This document shows positions 12,925 to 20,850 of a stretch of DNA of 21,068 nt, piece after piece. Both the position numbers and the translations under genes were made by a program. The notes below the pieces were generated by a model, which saw only the letters and a list, made by a program, of their open reading frames with translations, had not been told where the DNA came from and did not search any database. Where the stretch lies: positions 1 to 21,068 of the forward strand of contig JBFGKE010000051.1 of the NCBI GenBank assembly GCA_041576815.1, in the 5' to 3' direction. Position 1 is the stretch's first letter; every line of letters begins with the position of its first letter. The stretch is from SG8-38 sp041576815 (GTDB lineage: Bacteria; Myxococcota_A; Polyangia; Polyangiales; Houyiibacteriaceae).

Positions 12925-14612
12925 GGGCGCCCCCGAAGGTCGACGCTGAGCCGTTTGCGCTCGCCCGGCGCCAGGTCGACTTCGAGCCGCCGCTCGAGGC
13001 CCGCCTCGGGGTTTCGGAGAATGATGCGGTGCTTGCCCGGCTCGATGCGATGCGCGCGAAGCGGTGTCGTCTTGATGCGTCGACCGTCGATCTCGACGTA
13101 CGACCACGGGTCCGAGTTCACCGATACGAAGGCGGGATCCACGGGCGGAGGCGTGGCTTTCGGTGCGCGGCGTACCCTCTTACCAGTACCCGTCTCGAGC
13201 TTCTTTTTAGGCGGCGCATCGACGTCGATGGCGCGAGCCTCGGGCTCCGGAGCTCCATCGATCGCTGCGACGGTGGTCGAGGGGTTCGGCGGGAGCGGCA
13301 CGACGGGCTCGGCCTCGGTCGAGGGCGGCTCGACGGGTCTTTCGGCGGGCGCATCCGCGGTCGCGGTCTCGCGATCGCGGTCGCTACTCGGCCACAGCCC
13401 GAAAAGCGCGAACAGAGCGAGGAGCGAAGCTCCAGCGAGGACCCAACCGAGCTTCTGTTTCCGCTGGGGGAGCGGCGTGACGGTGTCCGGTGCGAGCGAG
13501 CCCGTGCCCCGAAGGTGCGAAACTTCGCCCGTCGTGAACACGCTGTAGGCATCCGAGGTGTCGATCTTGCGAAGCTCGGCACCGAGGAGCGCGTTGAACG
13601 GCGCTGCGATGACTTCTTCGGGCGGCGAGGAGCTCCGCGCTGGAGGCTCGGTCGAGCGAAGGATACGCGCAGCCTTCCATTCCTCCGAGTCCTCGTAGAT
13701 CGCTTCGAGGAAGTCGGCGAGATCGGCCGATGAGAGCAGGTAGCCTCCGGAAAACGCATAGCGCTCGAGCTCCTGCCGCATGGCAGGCGCGGTGGCGTAG
13801 CGCGCGCTCGGATCGAGGCTCAGCGCACGGAGAACGATCGCTTCGAGCGCCTCTGGTATTTCAGAATTGATCTCCCGCGGCCGCGCAAAGCGCCCCTCGA
13901 GGATGTCCCGAATTGCGGTTTCGGTATCGTTGGCGTCGACGAGCCATCGATCGGTCAGCGCCTCGTACATGACGGCGCCGAGGCTGTAGATGTCCGTTCG
14001 GCGATCGACGCCGGCCTCGCGGAGCTGCTCGGGCGCGATGTAAGGGAGCTTGCCCTTCACGCGGCCGCCGATCGTTTGACGCGACCGAAGCGCGCTCTTG
14101 GCGATCCCGAAGTCTGCGACCTTCACCTCCCCCTCGAGGGAAATCAGGACGTTTCCCGGGGACACGTCTCGATGCACGATGCCGAGCGAGCGCTCGTTGC
14201 TGTCTACGCGCCTGTGCGCGTAGTCGAGCCCCTTGAGCGCCTCGACGGCGACGTAGACCAAATGCCGGTGCGGAAGCGGCTGCTGAAACCGCCGCGTACA
14301 GGCTTGCATCAAATCCCCGAGGTGAAACCCCGCCACGTATTCCATCGCCAGAAAGAGCTGGTCGTCGATTCGACCCGCGTCGAACGACTGAACGATGTTC
14401 ACGTGAGAGAGCCCCATGGCGAGGCGGGCTTCATCGATGAAGAGCGACGCGAACTCTTCGTTTTCGGCGAGATCCTTGCGCACGACCTTGAGCGCGATGA
14501 CCTTCTCGGCGCCACCCAGAGTCTCCATCTTCGCGCGATACACCTCGCCCATGCCGCCCTCGGCGATGCGGTCCAAGACTCGATAGCGCGAAATGGTTTT
14601 TCCGCGGTCCAC
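12921..14612 (-). CDS. Transmembrane Ser/Thr protein kinase with periplasmic PEGA domain
   Basis: A 563-residue Hanks-type kinase. The catalytic domain (10-285) has the G-loop IAEGGMGEVY (16-25), Lys42 in ALKVV, Glu61, the catalytic loop HRDVSPGN (147-154; Ser replaces the usual Lys), DFG (167-169) and APE (193-195). All the essential residues are present. A juxtamembrane region of about 100 residues is rich in Ser/Thr, followed by one membrane helix (388-407), a long Pro/Ala/Glu linker (410-493), and a C-terminal PEGA domain (about 495-559: VSVNSDPWSYVEIDGRRI, LRAHRIEPGKHRIILR, ERKRLSVDL). PEGA would lie in the periplasm as sensor or wall-proximal domain. GTG start without a good Shine-Dalgarno, 45 bp after the PEGA lipoprotein stop; 4-bp overlap with the FHA activator, its probable phosphorylation target or reader. 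Confidence 0.95.
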   Translation of the reverse strand: MDRGKTISRYRVLDRIAEGGMGEVYRAKMETLGGAEKVIALKVVRKDLAENEEFASLFIDEARLAMGLSHVNIVQSFDAGRIDDQLFLAMEYVAGFHLGDLMQACTRRFQQPLPHRHLVYVAVEALKGLDYAHRRVDSNERSLGIVHRDVSPGNVLISLEGEVKVADFGIAKSALRSRQTIGGRVKGKLPYIAPEQLREAGVDRRTDIYSLGAVMYEALTDRWLVDANDTETAIRDILEGRFARPREINSEIPEALEAIVLRALSLDPSARYATAPAMRQELERYAFSGGYLLSSADLADFLEAIYEDSEEWKAARILRSTEPPARSSSPPEEVIAAPFNALLGAELRKIDTSDAYSVFTTGEVSHLRGTGSLAPDTVTPLPQRKQKLGWVLAGASLLALFALFGLWPSSDRDRETATADAPAERPVEPPSTEAEPVVPLPPNPSTTVAAIDGAPEPEARAIDVDAPPKKKLETGTGKRVRRAPKATPPPVDPAFVSVNSDPWSYVEIDGRRIKTTPLRAHRIEPGKHRIILRNPEAGLERRLEVDLAPGERKRLSVDLRGRP

Positions 14613-14657
14613 GGCTCTACAGGGTATCAGACGCTCTCGGGGCCGCCGGCCAACGCG

Positions 14658-15761
14658 CTAAGGCCCAGCGATTACGAGCTCGGCCTCGGGCTGTTTTCGA
14701 AGCCCAAAATAGAGGCCAAGCGTCGTGCCGACCACGACGGCACCGATCACGGTCCAGAACCATCCTTGGCGAACCAAGGGCTTCTCTTGCGGCGCATCTC
14801 GAAGCGCGTCGACGAGCGCCGGTGTAGCGAGCTCCAGGCTCGGCACGCTCGAGACCCGTTTGGCCCGAATGTCACCCGAGCCGCGATCGACGAGCGCGGC
14901 CGTCCAACCCGAGTCCGACCGCCCGAGATGCACGGGCGAGGCCTCTCCGGCCGCCGGGACGAGGCGGAGACGAAAGGTGCTGTCGAGGCCTGCGAACGCA
15001 TCGGCGTGGAGCTCGGCGAGCTCGCCCGCGAGCCGGAGCTCGCTCAGCGGATCGAGTTCGAAGCGTACGATGGGTGCGGTGTGCTCGTCGACGTCGATGA
15101 CGCGGGTTTCGGTCTGGTAGCCCGGCGCGCGGAGGACGAGGTAGTGCCGGCCGCGGTGAAGCCGAACCGAAGCGGGGGTTCGGGATGCAACAGAACCGTC
15201 GACCAAGAGCTCCGTCCCGCTCGGGTTCGATTCGATCGATAGTGCAAACGGGGCCTCGGTGGCGAGCGGCTGGCGCGCGCGTCCGTACTCGCTTCGCACC
15301 TCCGGAGAAAACTCGGCCGGGTCGAGCCCGACCCGATCCGGTCGCAGCAATGCTGCTTGTCGAAAAGCATCTCGCGCGCGTTCCGGGCGACCGAGAGCCA
15401 GCTCGTCGAGCCCGCGTAACAACAGCATGCGATCGAGAAGCGTGTAGGTTTGCTGCCACTCGAGCTTGGTCTCGAGGCTCTGCTCGGCGCGGGCAAGCTC
15501 CTCGAGCGACGCCTCGAAGGCCAAGTCGCGATAGAGCCGCCGGGCTTGCGTGAGCCTGCGGGCGATCGGGTCCATCGAAGGTTGCTCGCCCGGCGGCTCG
15601 GCCTCGATGACCGTCGTCTTCTCAGGGAGAGGATCGGGCGCTGTCTCTCCGTTTGGGATCAGTAGGGCATACGGCTCGGCGTGGCGGTCGTTCTGTGACC
15701 CTGCACAGCCTCCGACTCCGACGGCAACGACCCCGAGCAAAAGTGGAACGACACGTCTCAC
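14658..15761 (-). CDS. Lipoprotein with helical-repeat and PEGA domains and a C-terminal membrane segment
   Basis: A 367-residue envelope protein. The signal peptide has lipobox GVGGC with Cys19. Residues 64-145 are helical, TPR-like (AFEASLEELARAEQ; LGRPERARDAFRQAALLRPD). A PEGA domain follows (about 173-236: ALSIESNPSGTELLVDG, VRLHRGRHYLVLRAPGYQ), and the end carries a hydrophobic helix (334-353) and a short tail. A lipidated N-terminus plus a C-terminal membrane helix is unusual: both ends could be membrane-tied, or the helix could cross the inner membrane. The GTG start overlaps the upstream kelch gene by 4 bp (GTGA), with GGAG 5 bp before it. As the gene directly before a PEGA kinase, it is a good candidate for a sensory partner of that kinase. 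Confidence 0.85.
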   Translation of the reverse strand: MRRVVPLLLGVVAVGVGGCAGSQNDRHAEPYALLIPNGETAPDPLPEKTTVIEAEPPGEQPSMDPIARRLTQARRLYRDLAFEASLEELARAEQSLETKLEWQQTYTLLDRMLLLRGLDELALGRPERARDAFRQAALLRPDRVGLDPAEFSPEVRSEYGRARQPLATEAPFALSIESNPSGTELLVDGSVASRTPASVRLHRGRHYLVLRAPGYQTETRVIDVDEHTAPIVRFELDPLSELRLAGELAELHADAFAGLDSTFRLRLVPAAGEASPVHLGRSDSGWTAALVDRGSGDIRAKRVSSVPSLELATPALVDALRDAPQEKPLVRQGWFWTVIGAVVVGTTLGLYFGLRKQPEAELVIAGP

Positions 15762-17335
15762 GGGATCTCCGGGATCATGAGGGCGGCCTCACCGAGCGCT
15801 TCATAGCGCGGGCCCTCTTCGTCGTTGAAAATCCGCGCACCTCCGACGAGGAGCACGCTCCCGTCCTGCAGCGTGGTGATGCGGTGAAGCACGGCGGACC
15901 CGGTGAGCGGGAGCGGGATCCGCTTGAGCACCTGCGGCGAGATCTCCGCGCAGGTGCACGGGTCGACGGGCACCAGCAGGGCGTCCTCGAGAAGATCGTT
16001 GGTGACGCTGGTCGTTTGGCCTCCTCCGACCAGCAGCAACCGGGGCGACTCTCCGCGAACGACGACCATTTCGTGCGCCGATCGCGGCTCCGGGAGGGTT
16101 CCGGCTTGAACGACGACCATGCTGGCGAGGTCGTTCTGCTCACGCACGCAGAGGATCTGATCGAGCACCCGGCGCGTATCGCCGCCACCGGTGATGCCTC
16201 CTGTGATGAAGACCGCACCGCCGCCAGACGGGCACTCGGCGTACGTGGCCGCCATCCCATCGAGGCCCCGAGGATCGAGACCGGGCGTCGGAATTCGAAA
16301 AGCGCACGGCGGTTGCAGGCCGTCGGGGCAGCGATCGCCGAAGTGCACCGCCTCGACCACCGGACCGCCCAACGTCGGTTGAACGCCACCGACGGCGACC
16401 ACGGTTTCCCCATCGCCGAGGGCGACGAGGCGCGGCGTCCTCCTATACACGAGCCCGGCGATGTCTTCCCCGGACGCGGCATCGGCATCGAGGTCGTACG
16501 ACGCGAAATCCGAGAAGCGCTGGGCAGGAGCGTCGGAGAAGCCGCCGACGACCAGCCGCGACGCCGAAGGGAGCAGGGTCGCGTCCGGTATGCATCGCGC
16601 GAAGCTGAGCGGCCCCTTGGCGGTCGACGCGCCCCCGACGATCAGCTCGATCGTCGCTTCGCAAGGCGGGACGCCGGGCAGCACGCCGCCGAACACCGCC
16701 ACGCCACCCTCCGGAACCGCCTGAAGCGCGGGATAGGCCCGTGCGGTCACCATGGTGCCGGACGCGACGAAGCCGCCGCCGAAGGGCACGTATCTCTCGA
16801 TCAATTCCACGACCTCGCTGATCTCGACGTCGTTGGTGCGAAGCTCGACCCGCGGCGTTCCCCCGGCGAGCACCGCAGTGCCGTCAGCGGCGGTCTCGAG
16901 ACCGGGAGCGAGCCTCGCTTCGATCGGCTGCGAGACCGTGCGGCCGAACTCGTCGGCACAGCCGACCTGGATGGGGATCGAATAGCTACCGGACCGGTGC
17001 ACGAACGGCGTCGACGCGCCGACCGCGCGGTCGTCGGCGCAGATCCCCGAGCCGTAGAGCGCCTCGAGTGCCAACACATAGCTTGTTCCCGCTTGGAGCG
17101 CCCCGAGGCCCGCAAGGCTTCCGTCGGCAGATTGCACCGTGTTGTCGACGACCAGCGCTCCGGTCTCCGCCTCGACGATGCGGACGCGAAGCAAGGTGGG
17201 CGGCGGTGCCCCTGAGATCGGCTCGGTGCCGACGATTATGAGCTCGACGCGGTCGGCCGAAAGGCAGCCCGAGCTCATCGACACCGCAGCACCGAGCGCC
17301 AGCATCACGGCCCAAGCAAGAAAGCGAGATCGCAT
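15758..17335 (-). CDS. Kelch-repeat-like lipoprotein
   Basis: A 525-residue secreted lipoprotein; signal peptide with lipobox SSGC, Cys24. After an N-terminal beta domain (25-145), repeated strands ending in paired glycines recur about every 50-60 residues: VLAGG (155-159), VAVFGG (212-217), LIVGG (231-235), LVVGG (261-265), VVAVGG (312-317), VFITGG (375-380), LLLVGG (433-438) and VLLVGG (494-499). This is the hallmark of kelch beta-propellers, so a propeller of about seven or eight blades is likely. Paired cysteines (for example CTC at 460-462, 336/344) suggest disulfides outside the cytoplasm. Kelch propellers bind proteins or glycans, but the ligand here is unknown. The ATG at 17335 begins the signal peptide; in-frame sequence upstream is not signal-like. 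It lies 23 bp after the cytochrome gene and overlaps the PEGA gene by 4 bp. Confidence 0.85.
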   Translation of the reverse strand: MRSRFLAWAVMLALGAAVSMSSGCLSADRVELIIVGTEPISGAPPPTLLRVRIVEAETGALVVDNTVQSADGSLAGLGALQAGTSYVLALEALYGSGICADDRAVGASTPFVHRSGSYSIPIQVGCADEFGRTVSQPIEARLAPGLETAADGTAVLAGGTPRVELRTNDVEISEVVELIERYVPFGGGFVASGTMVTARAYPALQAVPEGGVAVFGGVLPGVPPCEATIELIVGGASTAKGPLSFARCIPDATLLPSASRLVVGGFSDAPAQRFSDFASYDLDADAASGEDIAGLVYRRTPRLVALGDGETVVAVGGVQPTLGGPVVEAVHFGDRCPDGLQPPCAFRIPTPGLDPRGLDGMAATYAECPSGGGAVFITGGITGGGDTRRVLDQILCVREQNDLASMVVVQAGTLPEPRSAHEMVVVRGESPRLLLVGGGQTTSVTNDLLEDALLVPVDPCTCAEISPQVLKRIPLPLTGSAVLHRITTLQDGSVLLVGGARIFNDEEGPRYEALGEAALMIPEIP

Positions 17336-17358
17336 CGTGAGATACGATAGCAGCGCTC

Positions 17359-18429
17359 CTAGGGGTCTTGAAACAGACCGTCGCCAAAGCTCTGAGAAAC
17401 AGGGACGCACCAGACGCTGATGCCGTCGAGCTCGTCGAGCGTGCGACCCTCGGGCAGCTGCGCATACACCGTCTCGGAGCCGTCGTAACCCTGCGGGCGG
17501 CGTAGATCCTCTTCGCTCATCGAGAAGCCGTTGACGTAGTTGCCCCCGAGACCGCTGTAGAACCGCACGTCGATCCCAGCGCCGTCGAACACGAAGTCAT
17601 CCACGCGGATCGTGCAGTCATCCACGATCACCGCCGTCCCCGACACCTGATGGGCAAACGTGCTCAGGGTAGCGACCTGCCCGATCTTCGGATGGGTGGC
17701 GTCGCACTCGCGAAGACCGCCCATCTGGCCACCCCCGCCCCCGCCTCCGTCGTTGCCCAGCACGAAGGCGATCAAATCGAGGAGCTCGTCATCGCTCAGC
17801 CTGTCCGCTGCCCAAAAAGGCATGATGCCGCCCGTGAGTCCTTGGTACACGCTGCTGTCTGTTCTACCGCTGCTCCGGACGCGTCGCGCGATCTTCTCGG
17901 CATCGAGCAAGTCGCCGCGAAGCGCGAGCGCCCGCTCCGTGCCGGTGGCGTCCTGGCCGTGACACATCGCACACGATTGGTTGAAGAGCGTCTGACCAGC
18001 CATCGCATCCCCGCCATCGAGCGCAGAGGGGGGCGCGACGATCTCGTAGCTGATCGGATCGGCCGGCGCGGAGCCCGCTTCTTCACTCAAGTAGTCGAGG
18101 AGCGCGAGCCAGCTCGGGTCATCAGCATCCCAGGCCGTCGCCGCCATCCATTCGACGCGGCAGCTGTTGACGGCATCGCGCAGATCCGTGAGCTGACCGT
18201 TCTTGAACGAGGGACGGTTCGCAGCATCGCCGATCGCGTGACCGGGACGGCGAAAGCCATCGGCGGCGGGCTCCTCGAGCGCGTGACAGGTCGCGCACGC
18301 AAAGGTGTTTCCGTCCGGATGCCGCGACGCGTAGAGCGCCTCGCCGGACGCCATCGCGCCCTCGCCTCCCGAGCTGCTGCACCCTGCGAGCGCGAGCACA
18401 CCCAACCCAATCCAAGCCAAACGCATCAT
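17359..18429 (-). CDS. Diheme cytochrome c-DM13 fusion lipoprotein
   Basis: A 356-residue lipoprotein (lipobox LAGC, Cys17) expected in the periplasm or on the outer membrane. Two c-type heme sites are visible: CATCH (45-49) and CAMCH (153-157), the latter with a likely axial Met203 in GGIMPFW. The second module is a standard cytochrome c domain; the first is shorter and divergent. A glycine run (228-234) links to a C-terminal DM13 domain (about 248-350) with HQVSGTAVIVDDCTIRVDDF, YSGLGGNY and DGISVWCV, including Cys272 and Cys341, the latter in the position of the conserved DM13 cysteine. DM13 has been proposed to take part in redox or electron transfer. GAGGG 6 bp before the first of two ATGs sets the start. 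It is the first gene of the minus-strand run and is divergent from the FAH-family gene (155-bp gap). Confidence 0.9.
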   Translation of the reverse strand: MMRLAWIGLGVLALAGCSSSGGEGAMASGEALYASRHPDGNTFACATCHALEEPAADGFRRPGHAIGDAANRPSFKNGQLTDLRDAVNSCRVEWMAATAWDADDPSWLALLDYLSEEAGSAPADPISYEIVAPPSALDGGDAMAGQTLFNQSCAMCHGQDATGTERALALRGDLLDAEKIARRVRSSGRTDSSVYQGLTGGIMPFWAADRLSDDELLDLIAFVLGNDGGGGGGGQMGGLRECDATHPKIGQVATLSTFAHQVSGTAVIVDDCTIRVDDFVFDGAGIDVRFYSGLGGNYVNGFSMSEEDLRRPQGYDGSETVYAQLPEGRTLDELDGISVWCVPVSQSFGDGLFQDP

Positions 18430-18584
18430 TCAATCCCTCTGTTCAAGGGCACTATGCCGGAGGTCGGCCGACGTTTCGAGGGGGCGTCCCGATCGCCATT
18501 GCCATAGGCGCGAATTCTGGGCATGTACGGATTGATCGTGCCTGATTCGGCAAGATCTGGACGCTTTCGGGGAGGGTCTCTGTC

Positions 18585-19568
18585 ATGAAGCGAGCCGCCG
18601 CCATTACGATTGCCGTGCTCATCCTGCTGGCCGCGGCGCTCGCTTATGCGCTGTTCCGCCCCCTTGGAGCCTCACCCTCGCCGGCGAGCTTCACCTGCTA
18701 CGACCTCGGGCAAGGCGCCTACGTGCCGCTCGAGACCCCGCGCCAGGCCTTCGGCGTCGGCCTCACGTACGCGGCGCACATCGAGGAGGCAGCGCCCTCG
18801 TACGACCCCGACGCCCCGCCGCCAGTGTTCGAGAAAGGCCCTCGGGCCGCGGCTCGCGACGGTGCCGAGGTGCCCTATCCGGGCCCGGACGAGCTCATCG
18901 AAGCAGCCGACGCCTTCGAGCCCGGCCTCGGCGACGAGCTTCGGGCGGGCTTTGCCGATCTGTCTCCGCTTCTCGACTACGAGGTCGAGATGGGGTTCGT
19001 CCTACTCGAGGACATCGATCCCTCTCGGCTCGACGATCCCGCGTTCGCGCCTCGGCTCGGCTTCTTCATTGCCAACGATCTGTCGGCGCGTGCGATCGCA
19101 ATCCTGGGAGACGGCCGCGCCAACCAGCCGGCGTACTGGGGCATGTCGAAGAGCTTTCCCGGCTTCATGCCGTTGGCGGACAAGGCCTGGGCGCCCGAGG
19201 CCCCCACACCGAACGGGATCCCGTGCGTCGAGATCGAAAGCATCGTCAACGGCGAAGTCCGACAACGACAGTCGACGACGGACCTGATCTACACCCCGCG
19301 CGAGATGCTGCGCTTCATTCACGCCGCGTTTCCAAACGCTGCGCTGTCCAGCGGGACAGTGGTGCTCACGGGTACGCCCGGGGGCGTTGCGCTGTCGGTG
19401 CCGCGATGGAAGATGCGCCTCGCGCGGCTCCTTCGGCTCAGCCGCTTTCGAAAGCTCCGCACCGCCCTCGACGCAGACACCTCCCGCTTCCTCGCGGTCG
19501 GCGATCGCGTCACGGTACGGGGTCAGGGTCTCGGCAAAGTCGCGGTGACGATCACGGCCTCACCGTGA
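18585..19568 (+). CDS. Membrane-anchored fumarylacetoacetate-hydrolase-family protein
   Basis: A 327-residue protein with an N-terminal hydrophobic helix (about 5-23) and then a full FAH catalytic domain (about 60-325). Metal ligands: Glu133 and Glu135 in YEVEMGF and Asp165 in ANDLSAR. Other family marks are MSKSFPGFMPL (187-197), TPNGIPCVEI (208-217), VNGEVRQ, GTVVLTGTPGGVAL (257-270) and VGDRVTV. The family cleaves C-C bonds of acylpyruvate-like substrates, or isomerises or decarboxylates them, using Mg or Mn. Relatives are normally cytoplasmic, so the anchor is unusual. A basic insertion of about 30 residues (275-304) lies between the GTPGG loop and the last strand. GGAGG lies about 9 bp before the ATG. 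It does not belong to a visible degradation operon, so the substrate is unknown. Confidence 0.88.
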   Translation: MKRAAAITIAVLILLAAALAYALFRPLGASPSPASFTCYDLGQGAYVPLETPRQAFGVGLTYAAHIEEAAPSYDPDAPPPVFEKGPRAAARDGAEVPYPGPDELIEAADAFEPGLGDELRAGFADLSPLLDYEVEMGFVLLEDIDPSRLDDPAFAPRLGFFIANDLSARAIAILGDGRANQPAYWGMSKSFPGFMPLADKAWAPEAPTPNGIPCVEIESIVNGEVRQRQSTTDLIYTPREMLRFIHAAFPNAALSSGTVVLTGTPGGVALSVPRWKMRLARLLRLSRFRKLRTALDADTSRFLAVGDRVTVRGQGLGKVAVTITASP

Positions 19569-19585
19569 CTCGACGTCTTAGCCGA

Positions 19586-19641
19586 ACGGCGGGTACTGCC
19601 GTGACCGCTCGAAGGAAGGCGCAAAGAATCCGGCTCGGATT
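19586..19641 (+). other. Two small inverted repeats between the FAH and monooxygenase genes
   Basis: ACGGC...GCCGT (19586-19602, 7-bp loop) and AATCCG...CGGATT (19627-19641, 3-bp loop) lie within 75 bp after the FAH-family stop. Both could form transcript hairpins, but neither is followed by a T run, so neither is called a terminator. The remaining 80 bp up to the next start are GC-rich; TTGCCC at 19687 and GTCTAG just before the ATG might be promoter parts, unconvincingly. Confidence 0.25.
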
Positions 19642-19722
19642 TCGGTGGAAAGGGAGCTGTCGTCGGCGCGCGCGCCATGCTCGCCCTTGCCCCGCAGCGC
19701 GAAAGGCGAGAGTCTAGGCGCA

Positions 19723-20838
19723 ATGCGTGCATTCCTCCGATTGATTGCCGTGGCGCTTTCATTGGCGCTGTTAGGCTGTGGCGAAGCGGGTAACCCTGCA
19801 ACGACGGACGACGGGTCGGGCGGATCCGATGGGTCGGCGGGCTCCGATGGCACGGGAGGCGCCGATTCCTTCGCGTCTTCGCTCTCTCACACCTTCCCCC
19901 CGGTATTCGTCGACGTCGGCGGCGAAGTGGCCGACGTCTGTCAAAGCTGGACGCTCGACAACGACGAGCCGCTCTATGTTCGCGCCGTTCGCCAAACGAA
20001 CGACGGCGGATGGCATCACTCGAACTGGACGTATGGACCCGAGGACGTGTTCGATGGGCCGGACGGGACCTGGCCCTGCGGGGAGCGGAACTACTCGCTT
20101 CAGCTCGCGGTTGCGGCCGGCGGCGTCTTGTTCGCCCAGTCCACGCAGGCGTTCGAAGAGACGCAAAGCTTTTCCGACGGCGCCGTCTTGGTGATCCCAC
20201 CGAGAAGCCGCATCACTGGGAACATTCACCTTCTCAACGTCAGCGCCGCGCCGCTCGAGAATTCGCTCAACATGGACTTGGAGATGATCCGCGAGGAGGA
20301 CGTGCAGGTGCGGCTGAGGCCCGTCGGCATCTTCAATACGCGGATCGCGGCCGATCCTCAGTCCGAATCTCGCTTTTCGATGGACTGCGATTTGACCAAG
20401 ATGTTCAAGAACATCCTCAAGGTCGATGAGATGCCCACCTACAACATCTATTACGTGCTCGGGCACTACCACGCGTGGGGGAACTACTTCAATTTGAACT
20501 TCGTGCAGCCAGATGGCTCGGAGCGCACCATCGTCGAGTACGAGAGCCGGCCTGGCGACGTGCTCGGCGTCAAGCTCGACCCGCCGCTGAGCTCGGAAGG
20601 TGCGGTCGGCATGCGCATGACCTGCGGCTACGACAACGACACGACGCGCGTGCTCACGTGGGGCATCGGCGACCTCGAAATGTGCGCATTTTTCGCATAC
20701 ATCGACGCAGACCTGGCTTTTCAGGGGCTGCCGGGCTCGGGCGACCAGCTCGTGCCCATGGGTGAGGACGAAGCGGGACGAAACCTCTACGACCTATCGG
20801 GCTGCGGCGGACTGTTCGGTATTCCATTCCGCGACTAG
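19723..20838 (+). CDS. PHM/DBM-like type II copper monooxygenase lipoprotein
   Basis: A 371-residue lipoprotein: signal peptide, lipobox LLGC (Cys19), then a Gly/Ser/Asp linker (24-50) and a two-domain beta-sandwich-like body. The residues match the copper ligands of peptidylglycine alpha-hydroxylating monooxygenase. The first site is His98-His99 (GGWHHSNW) and His169 (GNIHLLNV); the second site is His248 and His250 (LGHYHAWG) and Met320 (DLEMCAFF). The 70-residue distance between the second His of HxH and Met equals that in rat PHM (244 to 314). Cys301 and Cys321 match the PHM disulfide beside the Met ligand. Such enzymes hydroxylate a C-H bond using ascorbate-type electrons and O2; the bacterial substrate is unknown. 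The ATG at the signal peptide is chosen over upstream in-frame codons. Only a weak Shine-Dalgarno is seen. Confidence 0.82.
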   Translation: MRAFLRLIAVALSLALLGCGEAGNPATTDDGSGGSDGSAGSDGTGGADSFASSLSHTFPPVFVDVGGEVADVCQSWTLDNDEPLYVRAVRQTNDGGWHHSNWTYGPEDVFDGPDGTWPCGERNYSLQLAVAAGGVLFAQSTQAFEETQSFSDGAVLVIPPRSRITGNIHLLNVSAAPLENSLNMDLEMIREEDVQVRLRPVGIFNTRIAADPQSESRFSMDCDLTKMFKNILKVDEMPTYNIYYVLGHYHAWGNYFNLNFVQPDGSERTIVEYESRPGDVLGVKLDPPLSSEGAVGMRMTCGYDNDTTRVLTWGIGDLEMCAFFAYIDADLAFQGLPGSGDQLVPMGEDEAGRNLYDLSGCGGLFGIPFRD

Positions 20839-20850
20839 CCTTCGAATCGC

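Noticed and set aside
12925..13107. A 61-codon N-terminal extension of the sigma-54 activator
   Set aside because: It lies wholly inside the kinase gene's PEGA-coding part in another frame; the GTGA overlap start gives the normal FHA N-terminus.
15653..17215. A 520-codon plus-strand open frame antisense to the kelch and PEGA lipoprotein genes
   Set aside because: Composition is Arg/His/Asp-rich without hydrophobic cores; the opposite strand has signal peptides, lipoboxes and repeat motifs.
18463..18472. GTCGGCCGAC palindrome in the gap between the cytochrome and FAH genes
   Set aside because: A 10-bp all-GC-rich palindrome is expected by chance in DNA of this composition.
18484..18499. A possible second sigma-54 promoter before the cytochrome-DM13 gene (minus strand, TGGCGAT...ACGC)
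   Set aside because: GG and GC are 10 bp apart, but the rest of both boxes departs from consensus and no activator dyad is nearby.
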